Origin: a virus
Reading direction: 5' to 3' (one strand)
Virus record (IMG/VR): IMGVR_UViG_3300008339_000498
Location: 1 to 23,372 of that record
DNA length: 23,372 nt
The notes beneath the pieces are model-generated. The model was not told where the DNA came from. It made no database searches and saw nothing but the letters and a program-made list of their open reading frames with translations. How positions within the stretch are numbered: position 1 is the stretch's first letter; each line of letters opens with the position of its first letter. The translations under genes were made by a program, and so were the position numbers. Below are positions 13,127 through 21,700 of this stretch, piece after piece.

Positions 13127-14310
13127 ATTATAAACAGACAACAGCATTAAAGAAAATCAGATCCCTTAAGAATAGAATTAAGGTAGTACAGGGGGGTTCA
13201 TCAGCAGGAAAGACAATCAGTATTCTAATCCTGTTGATTGATAGATGTATTAAAAATCCTGGTCTTGAAGTATCTGTTGTTTCTGAAAGTATCCCCCACC
13301 TTCGTAGAGGAGCCATACGTGACTTCTTAAAGATTATGAAGGATACAGGTAGGTATATTGCTTCCAACTATAACAAAACTCTCTTACGATACGAATTTAC
13401 AAATGGATCCTATATTGAATTCTTCTCTGCTGATAGTGAAGAAAAACTACGTGGGGGTAGAAGACAGATCCTATACATCAATGAGTGTAATTCAATTAAC
13501 TATGAAGCCTATCTTCAGTTAGCCATCCGTACAAGTGGGGACATATATCTTGACTACAATCCATCAGCAAGATTTTGGGCTCATACAGAGGTTATAAATC
13601 AACCTGACACAGATTTCATCATTCTCAATTATAAAGACAATCAGGCGTTATCTGATGAGGTTGTAAAGATGTTGGAGAGTAATAGAGAGAAAGCCAAGAC
13701 CTCAACCTATTGGGATAACTGGTGTAAGGTATATCTTGATGGAGAAATAGGACAAGTGGAGGGGACCATCTTCAATGACTATGAGACCATAGATAAGATC
13801 CCCGATGAAGCAAGATTGTTAGGATATGGATTGGACTTTGGATATAGTTATGATCCTGCTGCTCTGATTGCTCTATACAAATACAATGATGATATTATTG
13901 TAGATGAGGTTGTATATCAGACAGGATTATTGAATTCTGAACTATCATCTCTAATGAAACAATATAACGTCTCTGGTGAGATCTTTGCTGACTCTGCTGA
14001 ACCCAAGTCCATCCAAGAGTTAAAACGATACGGACATCAAGTTAAATCAGTTGAGAAGGGGAAAGACAGTGTGAACTATGGAATACAAATACTCCAACAG
14101 AAGAAAATGTTTGTAACCAAGAGATCAGAGAATATTCTTAATGAATTTCAGAAGTATATGTGGAAGAAGAATAGAGATGGTGGATATGATACAACCCCCA
14201 TTGATGCTCATAACCACGCCTGTGATGCTTTAAGATATGTGGCTATGTCCAAATTGGGGGTAAGAAAAGAAGGAAGTAAGAGACCTATAATGGGATTTAT
14301 GAACGTATAA
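13123..14310 (+). CDS. terL: Terminase large subunit (PBSX-like ATPase-nuclease)
   Basis: A 395-aa packaging motor that pumps DNA into the prohead through the portal and cuts the concatemer. The ATPase domain has Walker A GGSSAGKT (24-31), a Walker B-like ILYINE (116-121) with the catalytic Glu121, and DYNPS (144-148) as a probable coupling motif. The RNase H-like nuclease domain has GLDFG (Asp238), FADSAEPKS (Asp290) and DAHNHACDALRY (Asp361, Asp368). Size and motif order fit the PBSX/Terminase_3 type. It overlaps the small subunit by 4 bases. The protein looks complete and active. Confidence 0.93.
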   Translation: MNYKQTTALKKIRSLKNRIKVVQGGSSAGKTISILILLIDRCIKNPGLEVSVVSESIPHLRRGAIRDFLKIMKDTGRYIASNYNKTLLRYEFTNGSYIEFFSADSEEKLRGGRRQILYINECNSINYEAYLQLAIRTSGDIYLDYNPSARFWAHTEVINQPDTDFIILNYKDNQALSDEVVKMLESNREKAKTSTYWDNWCKVYLDGEIGQVEGTIFNDYETIDKIPDEARLLGYGLDFGYSYDPAALIALYKYNDDIIVDEVVYQTGLLNSELSSLMKQYNVSGEIFADSAEPKSIQELKRYGHQVKSVEKGKDSVNYGIQILQQKKMFVTKRSENILNEFQKYMWKKNRDGGYDTTPIDAHNHACDALRYVAMSKLGVRKEGSKRPIMGFMNV

Positions 14311-14354
14311 AAACATTTCCATAGAGGAGATATTTATTTTTAATATAAAGAAAT

Positions 14355-14948
14355 ATGATACAGATTAATGTACAAGTAGATGACGAAGAAGTAAAAAATT
14401 ATGAATTTCCAAGTGATTGGTCAGAAGTTACTATAGAACAATTTAGTAATATATATTCAATTGATACGAATATCCATCAAGGACCATTCTATTCATTTGA
14501 GTTGATTCATCAATTATCAGGAATTGATAGAGAAATTATCGAACAAATTGATTTTGATGATTTTAAGCAATTGATTAAGGCTTTAGAATTCTTTTATAAG
14601 CCAGTTGAGGACTTAAAAAAAGAGTCAATTATTGTGGATGGGGAGGAATATTTTCTCTATTCAGAGTTTAATAAATATACTGCTGGTGAAATTATCTCAA
14701 TTGAGACGATATTACAATCAGTGAATGGTGATGTAAAGAAGGTAATGCCTAAATTATTATGTATATTTTTACGTAAGAAAAAGGAAAATGGTAACTTGGA
14801 AAAATATAATACTAAATTTATGTCTCGTGAAGAGAAATTTAAGAAGATTAAAATTAGTGAAATTAACCACATCTTCAATTTTTTTTTAACTGGAAGAGAT
14901 TCGTTACTCAACAATATGACGGACTCTTCCAAAAACAACGAGAAGTAA
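14355..14948 (+). CDS. Tail assembly chaperone, short form (gpG-like)
   Basis: A 197-aa protein interpreted as the short form of a tail assembly chaperone that keeps the tape measure protein soluble and helps nucleate the tail tube. The N-terminus has FPSDWSEVTIEQFSNIYSID (18-37), a pattern of such chaperones, then helical segments (YSFELIHQLSGIDREIIEQI, FDDFKQLIKALEFFYKPVED). Near the end (14882-14888) the frame contains U_UUU_UUA, where part of the ribosomes should shift to the -1 frame and make a longer form ending at 15154. Non-shifted ribosomes continue 19 codons past the slip site to the stop at 14946-14948. The chaperone call rests partly on this G/GT arrangement, which is a hallmark of the function. 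Confidence 0.7.
   Translation: MIQINVQVDDEEVKNYEFPSDWSEVTIEQFSNIYSIDTNIHQGPFYSFELIHQLSGIDREIIEQIDFDDFKQLIKALEFFYKPVEDLKKESIIVDGEEYFLYSEFNKYTAGEIISIETILQSVNGDVKKVMPKLLCIFLRKKKENGNLEKYNTKFMSREEKFKKIKISEINHIFNFFLTGRDSLLNNMTDSSKNNEK
14882..14931 (+). promoter_or_regulatory. -1 programmed ribosomal frameshift signal
   Basis: The heptamer T_TTT_TTA (14882-14888), in frame with the gene at 14355, is a classic X_XXY_YYZ slippery site. Two bases later a stem begins: TGGAAGAG (14891-14898) with CTCTTCCA (14924-14931). It is extended after a bulged A by TTCGTTA (14900-14906) with TGACGGA (14917-14923, two G-T pairs) and a 10-base loop. Such a stem is a common stimulator. The 2-base spacer is shorter than usual, so the lowest pairs may be open when the ribosome pauses. 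Confidence 0.8.
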
Positions 14949-15154
14949 CTACCGAAAATGAGAGATTTAAAAAGCTCTTGGGGGATAAAAAGAAAATGGA
15001 TAACCGATATGTATGGTTGGATTTTGTATACACACTGATGGAAAAATTGAATCTAAAAGAAGATGAGGTGTATAAAATGAGTTATGTACACTGTCTGAAT
15101 TGGTTGGGATATTTTAAAAATAAAGAAGAATTAAAGAATAAAAACTCATTATAA
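14888..15154 (+). CDS. -1 frame extension of the tail assembly chaperone (gpT-like domain)
   Basis: This is an 88-codon open frame in the -1 register relative to the chaperone gene, reached only by slippage at 14882-14888. The long product would be 178 residues from the zero frame plus 88 here, 266 aa in all. It begins NWKRFVTQQYDGLFQKQREV and contains NERFKKLLGDKKKMDNRYVW, LDFVYTLMEKLNLKEDEVYK and MSYVHCLNWLGYF. The -1 frame has a stop at 14864-14866, so it opens only just before the slippery site. It has no ATG until 14996, in mid-domain and without a leader. By analogy with lambda gpGT, the extension should bind the tail tube subunit. Its stop overlaps the next start (TAATG), which confirms that ribosomes arrive here in this frame. 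Confidence 0.8.
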   Translation, partial: NWKRFVTQQYDGLFQKQREVTTENERFKKLLGDKKKMDNRYVWLDFVYTLMEKLNLKEDEVYKMSYVHCLNWLGYFKNKEELKNKNSL

Positions 15155-16047
15155 TGGCTATAACAAACGTAATAACATTAAATCAATTGATAAAATGGTT
15201 CCAACTGTTCCAACAGAATAACTATTTTTTGAATGATTTTGGATTTGGGGAACCTTACGATATCAGTACTTCAAGACAAATGAATTTCCCATATATGTGG
15301 GTTATGATGAACGATGATAGTACCATAGCTCAAGCGGGTCACAATAAAACTGCTATACCTGAACTATCATTTTCCATTATGTTTATGGATAAGATCAATA
15401 TTCAAGAGAACTATTTGGATACAAATGGATTCCCATCAGACAATTCACAAGAGATCTTGAGTGATATGTTACAAGTTCTACAGGATTTATTAACAGATAT
15501 AGCCCAAAATTGGCAGACCTATGGAATATTTATTTCCCAAGATGTTACATTTTATCCTGCTGTAGACGAGACCACAGATAAAGCAACAGGTATTGTTGCT
15601 AGAATTATATTGAAATTAAAATATGTGAACTGTATTATACCTGAAAATCCATATTTTGATACCCCCACTCCAACACCAGCACAAGTAACAAGTACTCCAA
15701 CACCTACTGCTACACCAACACCTACCCCTACTCCATCACCTGTAACAGTATATCAATATTTTACGGCTAATGTAACAGGAGCAACAAGTCAACAAATCAA
15801 TATACAATGTTGGGATACATTTTGGAATATAGGGCCTGGCCCAAATCAATGTGCATGGACAGGTGAAATATTTGTGACAGGATCAACAGGTACAGTTGTT
15901 AACCCAACATTTACATATCCACTTGGACAACAAACTTATGTATTAGATCTTTCTTCAAGTTTGGGGGTTGGTCAAACAATTGCTAATATTAGTTGTTGTT
16001 GGAATGTTTCAATACCATGCCAGAATTATATTCCTAATTTCATATAA
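15154..16047 (+). CDS. Tail completion/terminator-like protein with Thr-Pro linker and extra C-terminal domain
   Basis: A 297-aa two-domain protein. Residues 1-165 match a Bacteroidota phage tail completion/minor tail family: LNQLIKWFQLFQQNNYFLND, FGFGEPYDISTSRQMNFPYM, WVMM, SFSIMFMDKIN and SQEILSDMLQVLQDLLTDIA. That family normally ends near here. Residues about 168-196 are a Thr/Pro linker (TPTPTPAQVTSTPTPTATPT). A beta-rich domain of about 100 residues follows, with Cys in IQCWDTFW, NQCAW, SCCWN and PCQNY. The add-on may be displayed on the virion surface. It is translated by coupling to the frameshifted chaperone frame (TAATG). The next annotated gene starts 20 bases after its stop. Confidence 0.6.
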   Translation: MAITNVITLNQLIKWFQLFQQNNYFLNDFGFGEPYDISTSRQMNFPYMWVMMNDDSTIAQAGHNKTAIPELSFSIMFMDKINIQENYLDTNGFPSDNSQEILSDMLQVLQDLLTDIAQNWQTYGIFISQDVTFYPAVDETTDKATGIVARIILKLKYVNCIIPENPYFDTPTPTPAQVTSTPTPTATPTPTPTPSPVTVYQYFTANVTGATSQQINIQCWDTFWNIGPGPNQCAWTGEIFVTGSTGTVVNPTFTYPLGQQTYVLDLSSSLGVGQTIANISCCWNVSIPCQNYIPNFI

Positions 16048-16067
16048 ACTATTAAAAATTAAAATAT

Positions 16068-16247
16068 ATGAGTATCAAAATTATTAAAGATGGACAAGTA
16101 ATCCACAACGACAGTAAAAAAGCGGTTCAATTAGAACCTAAGCCAGTTCAAACTGATTTAGAACAATTATTAGTTATGAAAGAATTAAAGATAATGGACT
16201 TGGAAAGACAAATTAAATTATTGAAAAGACAATTAGAAAATGGCTAA
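16068..16247 (+). CDS. Small coiled-coil protein, 59 aa, function unknown
   Basis: An open frame of 59 codons: MSIKIIKDGQVIHNDSKKAV and so on, ending LLKRQLENG. The second half (about 29-58, TDLEQLLVMKELKIMDLERQ) is a predicted coiled coil. It starts 20 bases after the previous stop with an A-rich leader (TTAAAAATTAAAATATATG), and its end overlaps the next gene by 8 bases (ATGGCTAA). It fills what would otherwise be a 190-base gap in a tightly packed operon, which argues that it is real. It could be a small tail assembly factor. Confidence 0.65.
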   Translation: MSIKIIKDGQVIHNDSKKAVQLEPKPVQTDLEQLLVMKELKIMDLERQIKLLKRQLENG

Positions 16248-16749
16248 GGATACATTTATTGATCCTGTATTAGCCAATCAATTTGGTAAGGATTATGTAA
16301 AGATCCTTGTTACCCTATTGAAGAATAATACCATACCATCAAGATCAGGTTTAAGACCGTTTCCAAAAGTTGCTACAGGTAGGTTAATTAGATCAATAAA
16401 TTATAGATTACAACCAACAGCACAGGGGATTCAAGTACAATTATTAAGTGAGGATTACCTGAAATATGTTGATCAAGGTAGAAGAGCGGGGGCTAAATAC
16501 CCCCCAATTGCTCCCCTATTAAGATGGGCGAGAGTAAAAGGATTACCTGAAGGTGCTGCTTATGGTGCTCAAAAGAATATTCATAGATTTGGTATCAAGC
16601 CAACCAATGTAATTAGAAAAACACTTAATATTATAGAGACATCAAGAAACGCTAATAGAATATACGAGGAGAGAATGGTTAATAACATCGTTAAGTTATT
16701 GGAAAGAAATTATCAAGCAGCTCAGATTAAATTTGATAAAGGTGTATAA
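16240..16749 (+). CDS. HK97 gp10-like head-tail joining/tail protein
   Basis: A 169-aa protein resembling the HK97 gp10 family, minor structural proteins involved in head-tail joining or tail completion. Typical features are ATGRLIRSINYRLQPTAQGI (45-64), a strand pair with VQLLSEDYLKYVDQGRRAGA (66-85), and YPPIAPLLRWARVKGLPEGA (87-106). A basic helical end follows (GIKPTNVIRKTLNIIETSRN onward). It overlaps the small coiled-coil gene by 8 bases. It sits among tail genes rather than next to the portal, which favours a tail-side role. Confidence 0.65.
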   Translation: MAKDTFIDPVLANQFGKDYVKILVTLLKNNTIPSRSGLRPFPKVATGRLIRSINYRLQPTAQGIQVQLLSEDYLKYVDQGRRAGAKYPPIAPLLRWARVKGLPEGAAYGAQKNIHRFGIKPTNVIRKTLNIIETSRNANRIYEERMVNNIVKLLERNYQAAQIKFDKGV

Positions 16750-16767
16750 AAACACTTGTCTATTTGG

Positions 16768-16783
16768 AATATTTAATTAAAAA
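16768..16783 (+). promoter_or_regulatory. AATATTTAATTAAAAA start-proximal element, copy 3
   Basis: This 16-base sequence is identical to copies 1 (6181) and 4 (22261). It ends 6 bases before the ATG at 16790, in the 40-base gap after the gp10-like gene. It may boost translation of the large tail protein. Confidence 0.55.
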
Positions 16784-16789
16784 TATTCT

Positions 16790-18742
16790 ATGGCTTATTC
16801 AGCGATTACATTACCATATCAATATATGGCTGCTTATTCAGCGGTTCCATTAAAGGTATTTGATGATGATTACAATCAAGTACAACAATTCAAATATATT
16901 ATTAATGCTACATATGATACTGTGAATGTATCAGCAGCAGCACCATATACGTATCAATCAACCATATATACGGAATTAACAACTTCAACCCCACATTCAT
17001 TTGTGAAGGGGGATACAATTCTATTAGATGATACGATTGCTTCTAATCAACAAACAGGATACTATAATATTATATTGGTAACCTCACCTACAAAAATTGT
17101 AATTGATTTATTTCCATCAATTTTATTTACCTCGTTTCCTATACCTATTTCTAAATTTTATAAATGGAAATTATCCCCCGATCAACAAGGATTCGGTAAA
17201 TTGGATATGAGTAACGTTATGAAGGATCAAGTATCACAAAACTTAACAGGTCAAACTGTAAATTATCAGTTAGCCTATAATGGTCCTGATACCAAGAAAT
17301 GTTTTGGTATCATTGCTGGATATGAAAGTCAATATGTCTTTGAATTTGAGGATAATATTTTCTTAGGTACAGTAGGATTTTATAATTCAACAATAACTTC
17401 ATTGACAGGTATACCATTCCAAATTGGGGATGTAATTCAAATACAACAAAATCCTGTTGCTTGGGCTTATACCTCAATTTCAAACAGTACAGCACCAGCA
17501 GGTTTTGCTAGATATAACTCATCTCAATCACATTCATTTACGGGGGGACAACCAATTCAAGTTGCTGGTCAAACTGTGATCACAAATTACAATGGTAATA
17601 CAAGTGTTAGACCAACACCAGCCCCAACTCTTACATCACTTGTAACTTATCAAGCATTTCAAGGTAACTCATCTATACCAGGTTATATCTATGGTATTCC
17701 AAAACCATCTTATAATACTACAGCAACGATTATAGATATCTATGTAGATCCAACATATGGTGTGGTTATTAAAACAGATGTTGCTTGGGCTGGATCATCA
17801 GTTCCAATTTCAGGTATTATCAAATATTCGGGAAATATATTACAACAAAATATCAACGCCTATATAAACTATAGTGGGTTCTGTGTGTATAATGCTCATA
17901 TCAATAGACCTGATTATTCAGTTACAGCATTTGATCCATATGTAATTCAAAATAGACCATTCAGTGGTAATAATATTTCAACCATTTTATCAGGAGCCAC
18001 TTGTTATAGAATTGAACCTAATACGATAGCCTTCTTATTGGCTCACCAAAATAGTTCATTATTTGCTGATGGTATGTTCTATGAATTCTTTAATGCTGCT
18101 GGTGCTACATTAGGATCAATATACATACCAAAACCAACAGGTAGTATAGATTTTTATTCTCCTGTTGGATTAGGTCAAATTAGTGGGTCTCCATATGTCA
18201 ATTATACTAACGTATTCAATAACTATGTTAATAACATTGTTAGTTATACTGTAAACACTTATAATTCTACAGGTATTCCATCTCAATCAAGTAATAAAAT
18301 CTGTTTCAAATTGAATGGAGATTGTTCAATGTATGAGGTATATCATCTAATGTGGAAAGATCAGTATGGATCTTTTATCTCTTACCCTTTTATTTATATC
18401 TCCCGTGATTATATTGAGAGTGAGAAGAAGACATATTATCAACAAGAAGGTAAATGGGATAATAATACATTTGATTATGATGACTATGGAGTGGGGGAAA
18501 AGGTTTTTTATGAGAGAAGTAGAGAGTCATTAACGTTGAATTCAGGGTGGTTATATGAGTTTGAGAGGTATTTAATTAAGGATTTGGTACAATCACCTTC
18601 CGTATATATTCAAACCCCTGACAATCGTTTATTTAACTGTCATTTAGATCAACCAAAAACTGAAATATATAAGAACATAAACGAGCAATTATTCTCATAC
18701 ACATTTAATGTGAGGGTAAGTAACAATGAATTTAGATTTTAA
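16790..18742 (+). CDS. Large tail structural protein (distal tail/tip-associated)
   Basis: A 650-aa tail protein of a type recurrent in Bacteroidota phages. The N-terminus has VPLKVFDDDYNQVQQFKYII (19-38), a usual opening. A beta module follows with HSFVKGDTILLDDTIASNQQ and a YYNIILVTSPTKIVIDLF pair, a fold common in phage tail proteins; a similar HSFTGGQPIQVAGQTVI occurs near residue 245. The C-terminal ~150 residues are the most family-like: FKLNGDCSMYEVYHLMWKDQ, YGSFISYPFI, ESEKKTYYQQ, ESLTLNSGWLYEFERYLIKD, LVQSPSVYIQTP and a final FNVRVSNNEFRF. Its stop overlaps the next, 1166-aa tip gene (TAATG), so the two are probably made together as partners in the tail tip. Confidence 0.6.
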   Translation: MAYSAITLPYQYMAAYSAVPLKVFDDDYNQVQQFKYIINATYDTVNVSAAAPYTYQSTIYTELTTSTPHSFVKGDTILLDDTIASNQQTGYYNIILVTSPTKIVIDLFPSILFTSFPIPISKFYKWKLSPDQQGFGKLDMSNVMKDQVSQNLTGQTVNYQLAYNGPDTKKCFGIIAGYESQYVFEFEDNIFLGTVGFYNSTITSLTGIPFQIGDVIQIQQNPVAWAYTSISNSTAPAGFARYNSSQSHSFTGGQPIQVAGQTVITNYNGNTSVRPTPAPTLTSLVTYQAFQGNSSIPGYIYGIPKPSYNTTATIIDIYVDPTYGVVIKTDVAWAGSSVPISGIIKYSGNILQQNINAYINYSGFCVYNAHINRPDYSVTAFDPYVIQNRPFSGNNISTILSGATCYRIEPNTIAFLLAHQNSSLFADGMFYEFFNAAGATLGSIYIPKPTGSIDFYSPVGLGQISGSPYVNYTNVFNNYVNNIVSYTVNTYNSTGIPSQSSNKICFKLNGDCSMYEVYHLMWKDQYGSFISYPFIYISRDYIESEKKTYYQQEGKWDNNTFDYDDYGVGEKVFYERSRESLTLNSGWLYEFERYLIKDLVQSPSVYIQTPDNRLFNCHLDQPKTEIYKNINEQLFSYTFNVRVSNNEFRF

Positions 18743-21700
18743 TGGCGGCTATTAACCAATTTAAGATTATATCAAGGGGAAAAGAGATAGATACCTACGA
18801 TGATTTTGATATATCTCTAACATATCAGATTGATGATATTGAAGATGTGTCAACAAAAAAGGCTTCATTTTCAAAAACAATCGTTATTCCTGGTACCCCA
18901 AATAACAATGCTTTCTTTGTAAATATATTTGAGATCAATATTGATATATCTAATACATCATTTAATCCAAAAAAATCATTACCCGTTCAAATAGCAATTG
19001 GTGATGAGATCGTATTTTATGGAAATTTACAACTTCTTAATATCATTACTAATCAAAAATTGGTTGAATATGAGGTCGTAATTACAGGTTTATTTAAGAA
19101 TATAATTGTGGCTTTTGCTGATTATTATATTGCTCAATTAAATTTAGATGAATATGATCACTATCGTAATATAACTAATATTCAATTATCATATAATAAC
19201 GATATTTACATAAATGGTGTTCTTACAAATGAAAATCCTGGTGTTGGTTATATCTATCCACTTACTGTAAATGGGTCTAATTCTGTATCAAATAAAATAT
19301 TTAACGCTTTTGATTTAAATCCTGCTGTATATCTAAAAACATTGATGGATAAAATGTTCCAATGGGCGGGATATACATATACATCCGATTTCTTTAACTC
19401 TGATTATTTTAAATCATTGGTAATGCCAACGGATAATCCAACTTATGATAGTCAAAATATCCTTGATAGAACCGTAAGAGTGGGGGTTGCTAGTACTGTT
19501 GGATATACAATGGCTTCACCATTATATAATGGATTACAACTTAATTGGATTAACTCACCACAAATACCACAATGTCTTCTATGTGGAACTACAGCTATAT
19601 CCCCAATGTTAAAGAAAACAAATACTTGGTGGAGTAATACAACAAATGGTTCTTGGTATGTTCCTTATAGTGATGAGACATCATTTGTAGCTGGTCAACA
19701 ATATCAAGATCCATCTAATGAATGGGTATATTTGGGGACACCACAAAGTATTTCACAATATACAGCAACAGTTCCAGGATTCTATGAAGTAGATGTAGAT
19801 ACAGCATTTCAAATGTATTATAGACACGAGACAGGATCAAATTTTAAATGGATTTCAGGAGTAATAACTTATAATGCTAGAATATATAAGGTTGGTGTTA
19901 ATGGGGTTCAAACACAATTATATACTACAGGTAACTTAAGTATTACTCCACCACTTGCTAACTCAACAGGTAGAAGTGCGTTTGGTAATACCACAGTACC
20001 ATCAACAGGTTTTATGCCAGGTTGGTGGTTATCTGATGCCGAGTATGCTATGAATATGAATATTCCATCAGTATGGTTAAATACAGGTGAAAAAATTAGA
20101 ATATCATTTGGTTTATATTATCCAACTAGTGTTACTTGGTCTTCAAATGTTGATAAAGTATTGGTAGCAGCTGTAGTATATCCATTAACAAGAGGGGGAA
20201 GTCCAAATAGAATTCAAATCAAACCAGCAACCAATGTCAATTACAATGTTAATAATTTATTAAGGTTATCAACAATGTTACCAACAATTAAAATGAGAGA
20301 TCTTTTTATTGATGTTGTGAAGATGTTTAACTTGATTGTAAGTGATGATCCTAACAATCCTAATAACCTCATCATTGAACCACGAGATGATTATTATGCT
20401 TCCAAACAATTAGTTCGTGATTGGACATATAAATTGGATTATGATCAAGATATTAAGCAGACACCAATGAGTGAATTAGATGTTAAATCATATGAATTTA
20501 CATATACTCAAGATAGTGATTACTATAATAAATTATATGAAGAGACATCTGGTAGAATATATGGAGATGCTTATATTGATTTTATTAATGACTTTTCAAC
20601 AACTGTTAATAAAGTTGAATTACAATTAGCCCCAACCCCTGTAAGTGATAATTTCATTACACCATATGTGGCTCCATTCTTTTGTGATATTGATGGTAAT
20701 TCCAATTTAAGACCAGCTAAAGTTAAACCTCGTATTTTATTTGTTAAGAAATTAACTCAAACAATACAAGCCAATACCACTAGAATTGGATTAAGAGATA
20801 ACCCAACAAGTACAATCAGTTATAGTTGGACCTATGTATATGCTGGTATGTATGATGACCCATTTGATCCTGAATATACATTGGAATGGAATAATTCAAC
20901 CACATTATATTACAATACATCGTTATGTTGTCCATCAAATAACCTTATTAACCAATTTTACCTATCTACATTTAACGATATTACTGATGTTAATGCCAAA
21001 CTATTAGAAGCATATTTTTATCTTACTCCAAGTGATCTAAATCAATTTGATTTTAGAGATATAATTTTAATTGATAACGCATATTGGAGGGTAAATAGGA
21101 TTGAAGATTATAATCCAAATGCTATAGATAGAACCACAAAAGTAATTTTATATAAATTAAATGACTTAGATATCTTCTATAATGATAATAGTGAGGTAGC
21201 AACATCTGAAATTGATTGTCCTGATGATGTATATGTAAAACAAACTAAATGGGGGTGGATAATTGTATCCCCATCTGCTCAACCAATTACTCAAGAATGT
21301 TGTTTATATTTTGGTGGATATTGGACAAATGGTTTCTGTCAAGCCAAAAAACCAATTATTAGTACACCTGGTGAGCCTTGGGGAGTACAAACAGGATATC
21401 CACCTGTTGGTGGTAATGGAGTTGCTCCTGAATTCCAATTGAGAAGTGGAGCTGTATATGTTGAAAGACCATTTGAGATGAATAAAAATCAAAATATTAT
21501 CAACTCAAATACGGTAATTGTTAAAGGTACAAGTAATTATGTTGATCCATCATCAGAAAATGTATTGGTATTAGGTGATGGAAATACTGTAAATGCCGAC
21601 ACCAGAAACGTTTTAATTGTTGGAAATAATCATAACTCAGTTGAGAGTGATTCAATCGTTGTAGGTAACCTTGTATTGAATTCTGATGGGTTTAGATGGT

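Noticed and set aside
14311-14354. AGGAG near 14323 as a Shine-Dalgarno for the chaperone gene
   Set aside because: It is about 30 bases upstream of the ATG, far beyond working distance, and other genes here do not use such sites.
14996-15154. Independent 52-aa gene starting at the ATG in the -1 frame
   Set aside because: The open frame starts 129 bases earlier at the slippery site and that part reads as protein too; there is no A-rich leader at 14996. Frameshifting explains it better, though internal initiation cannot be fully excluded.
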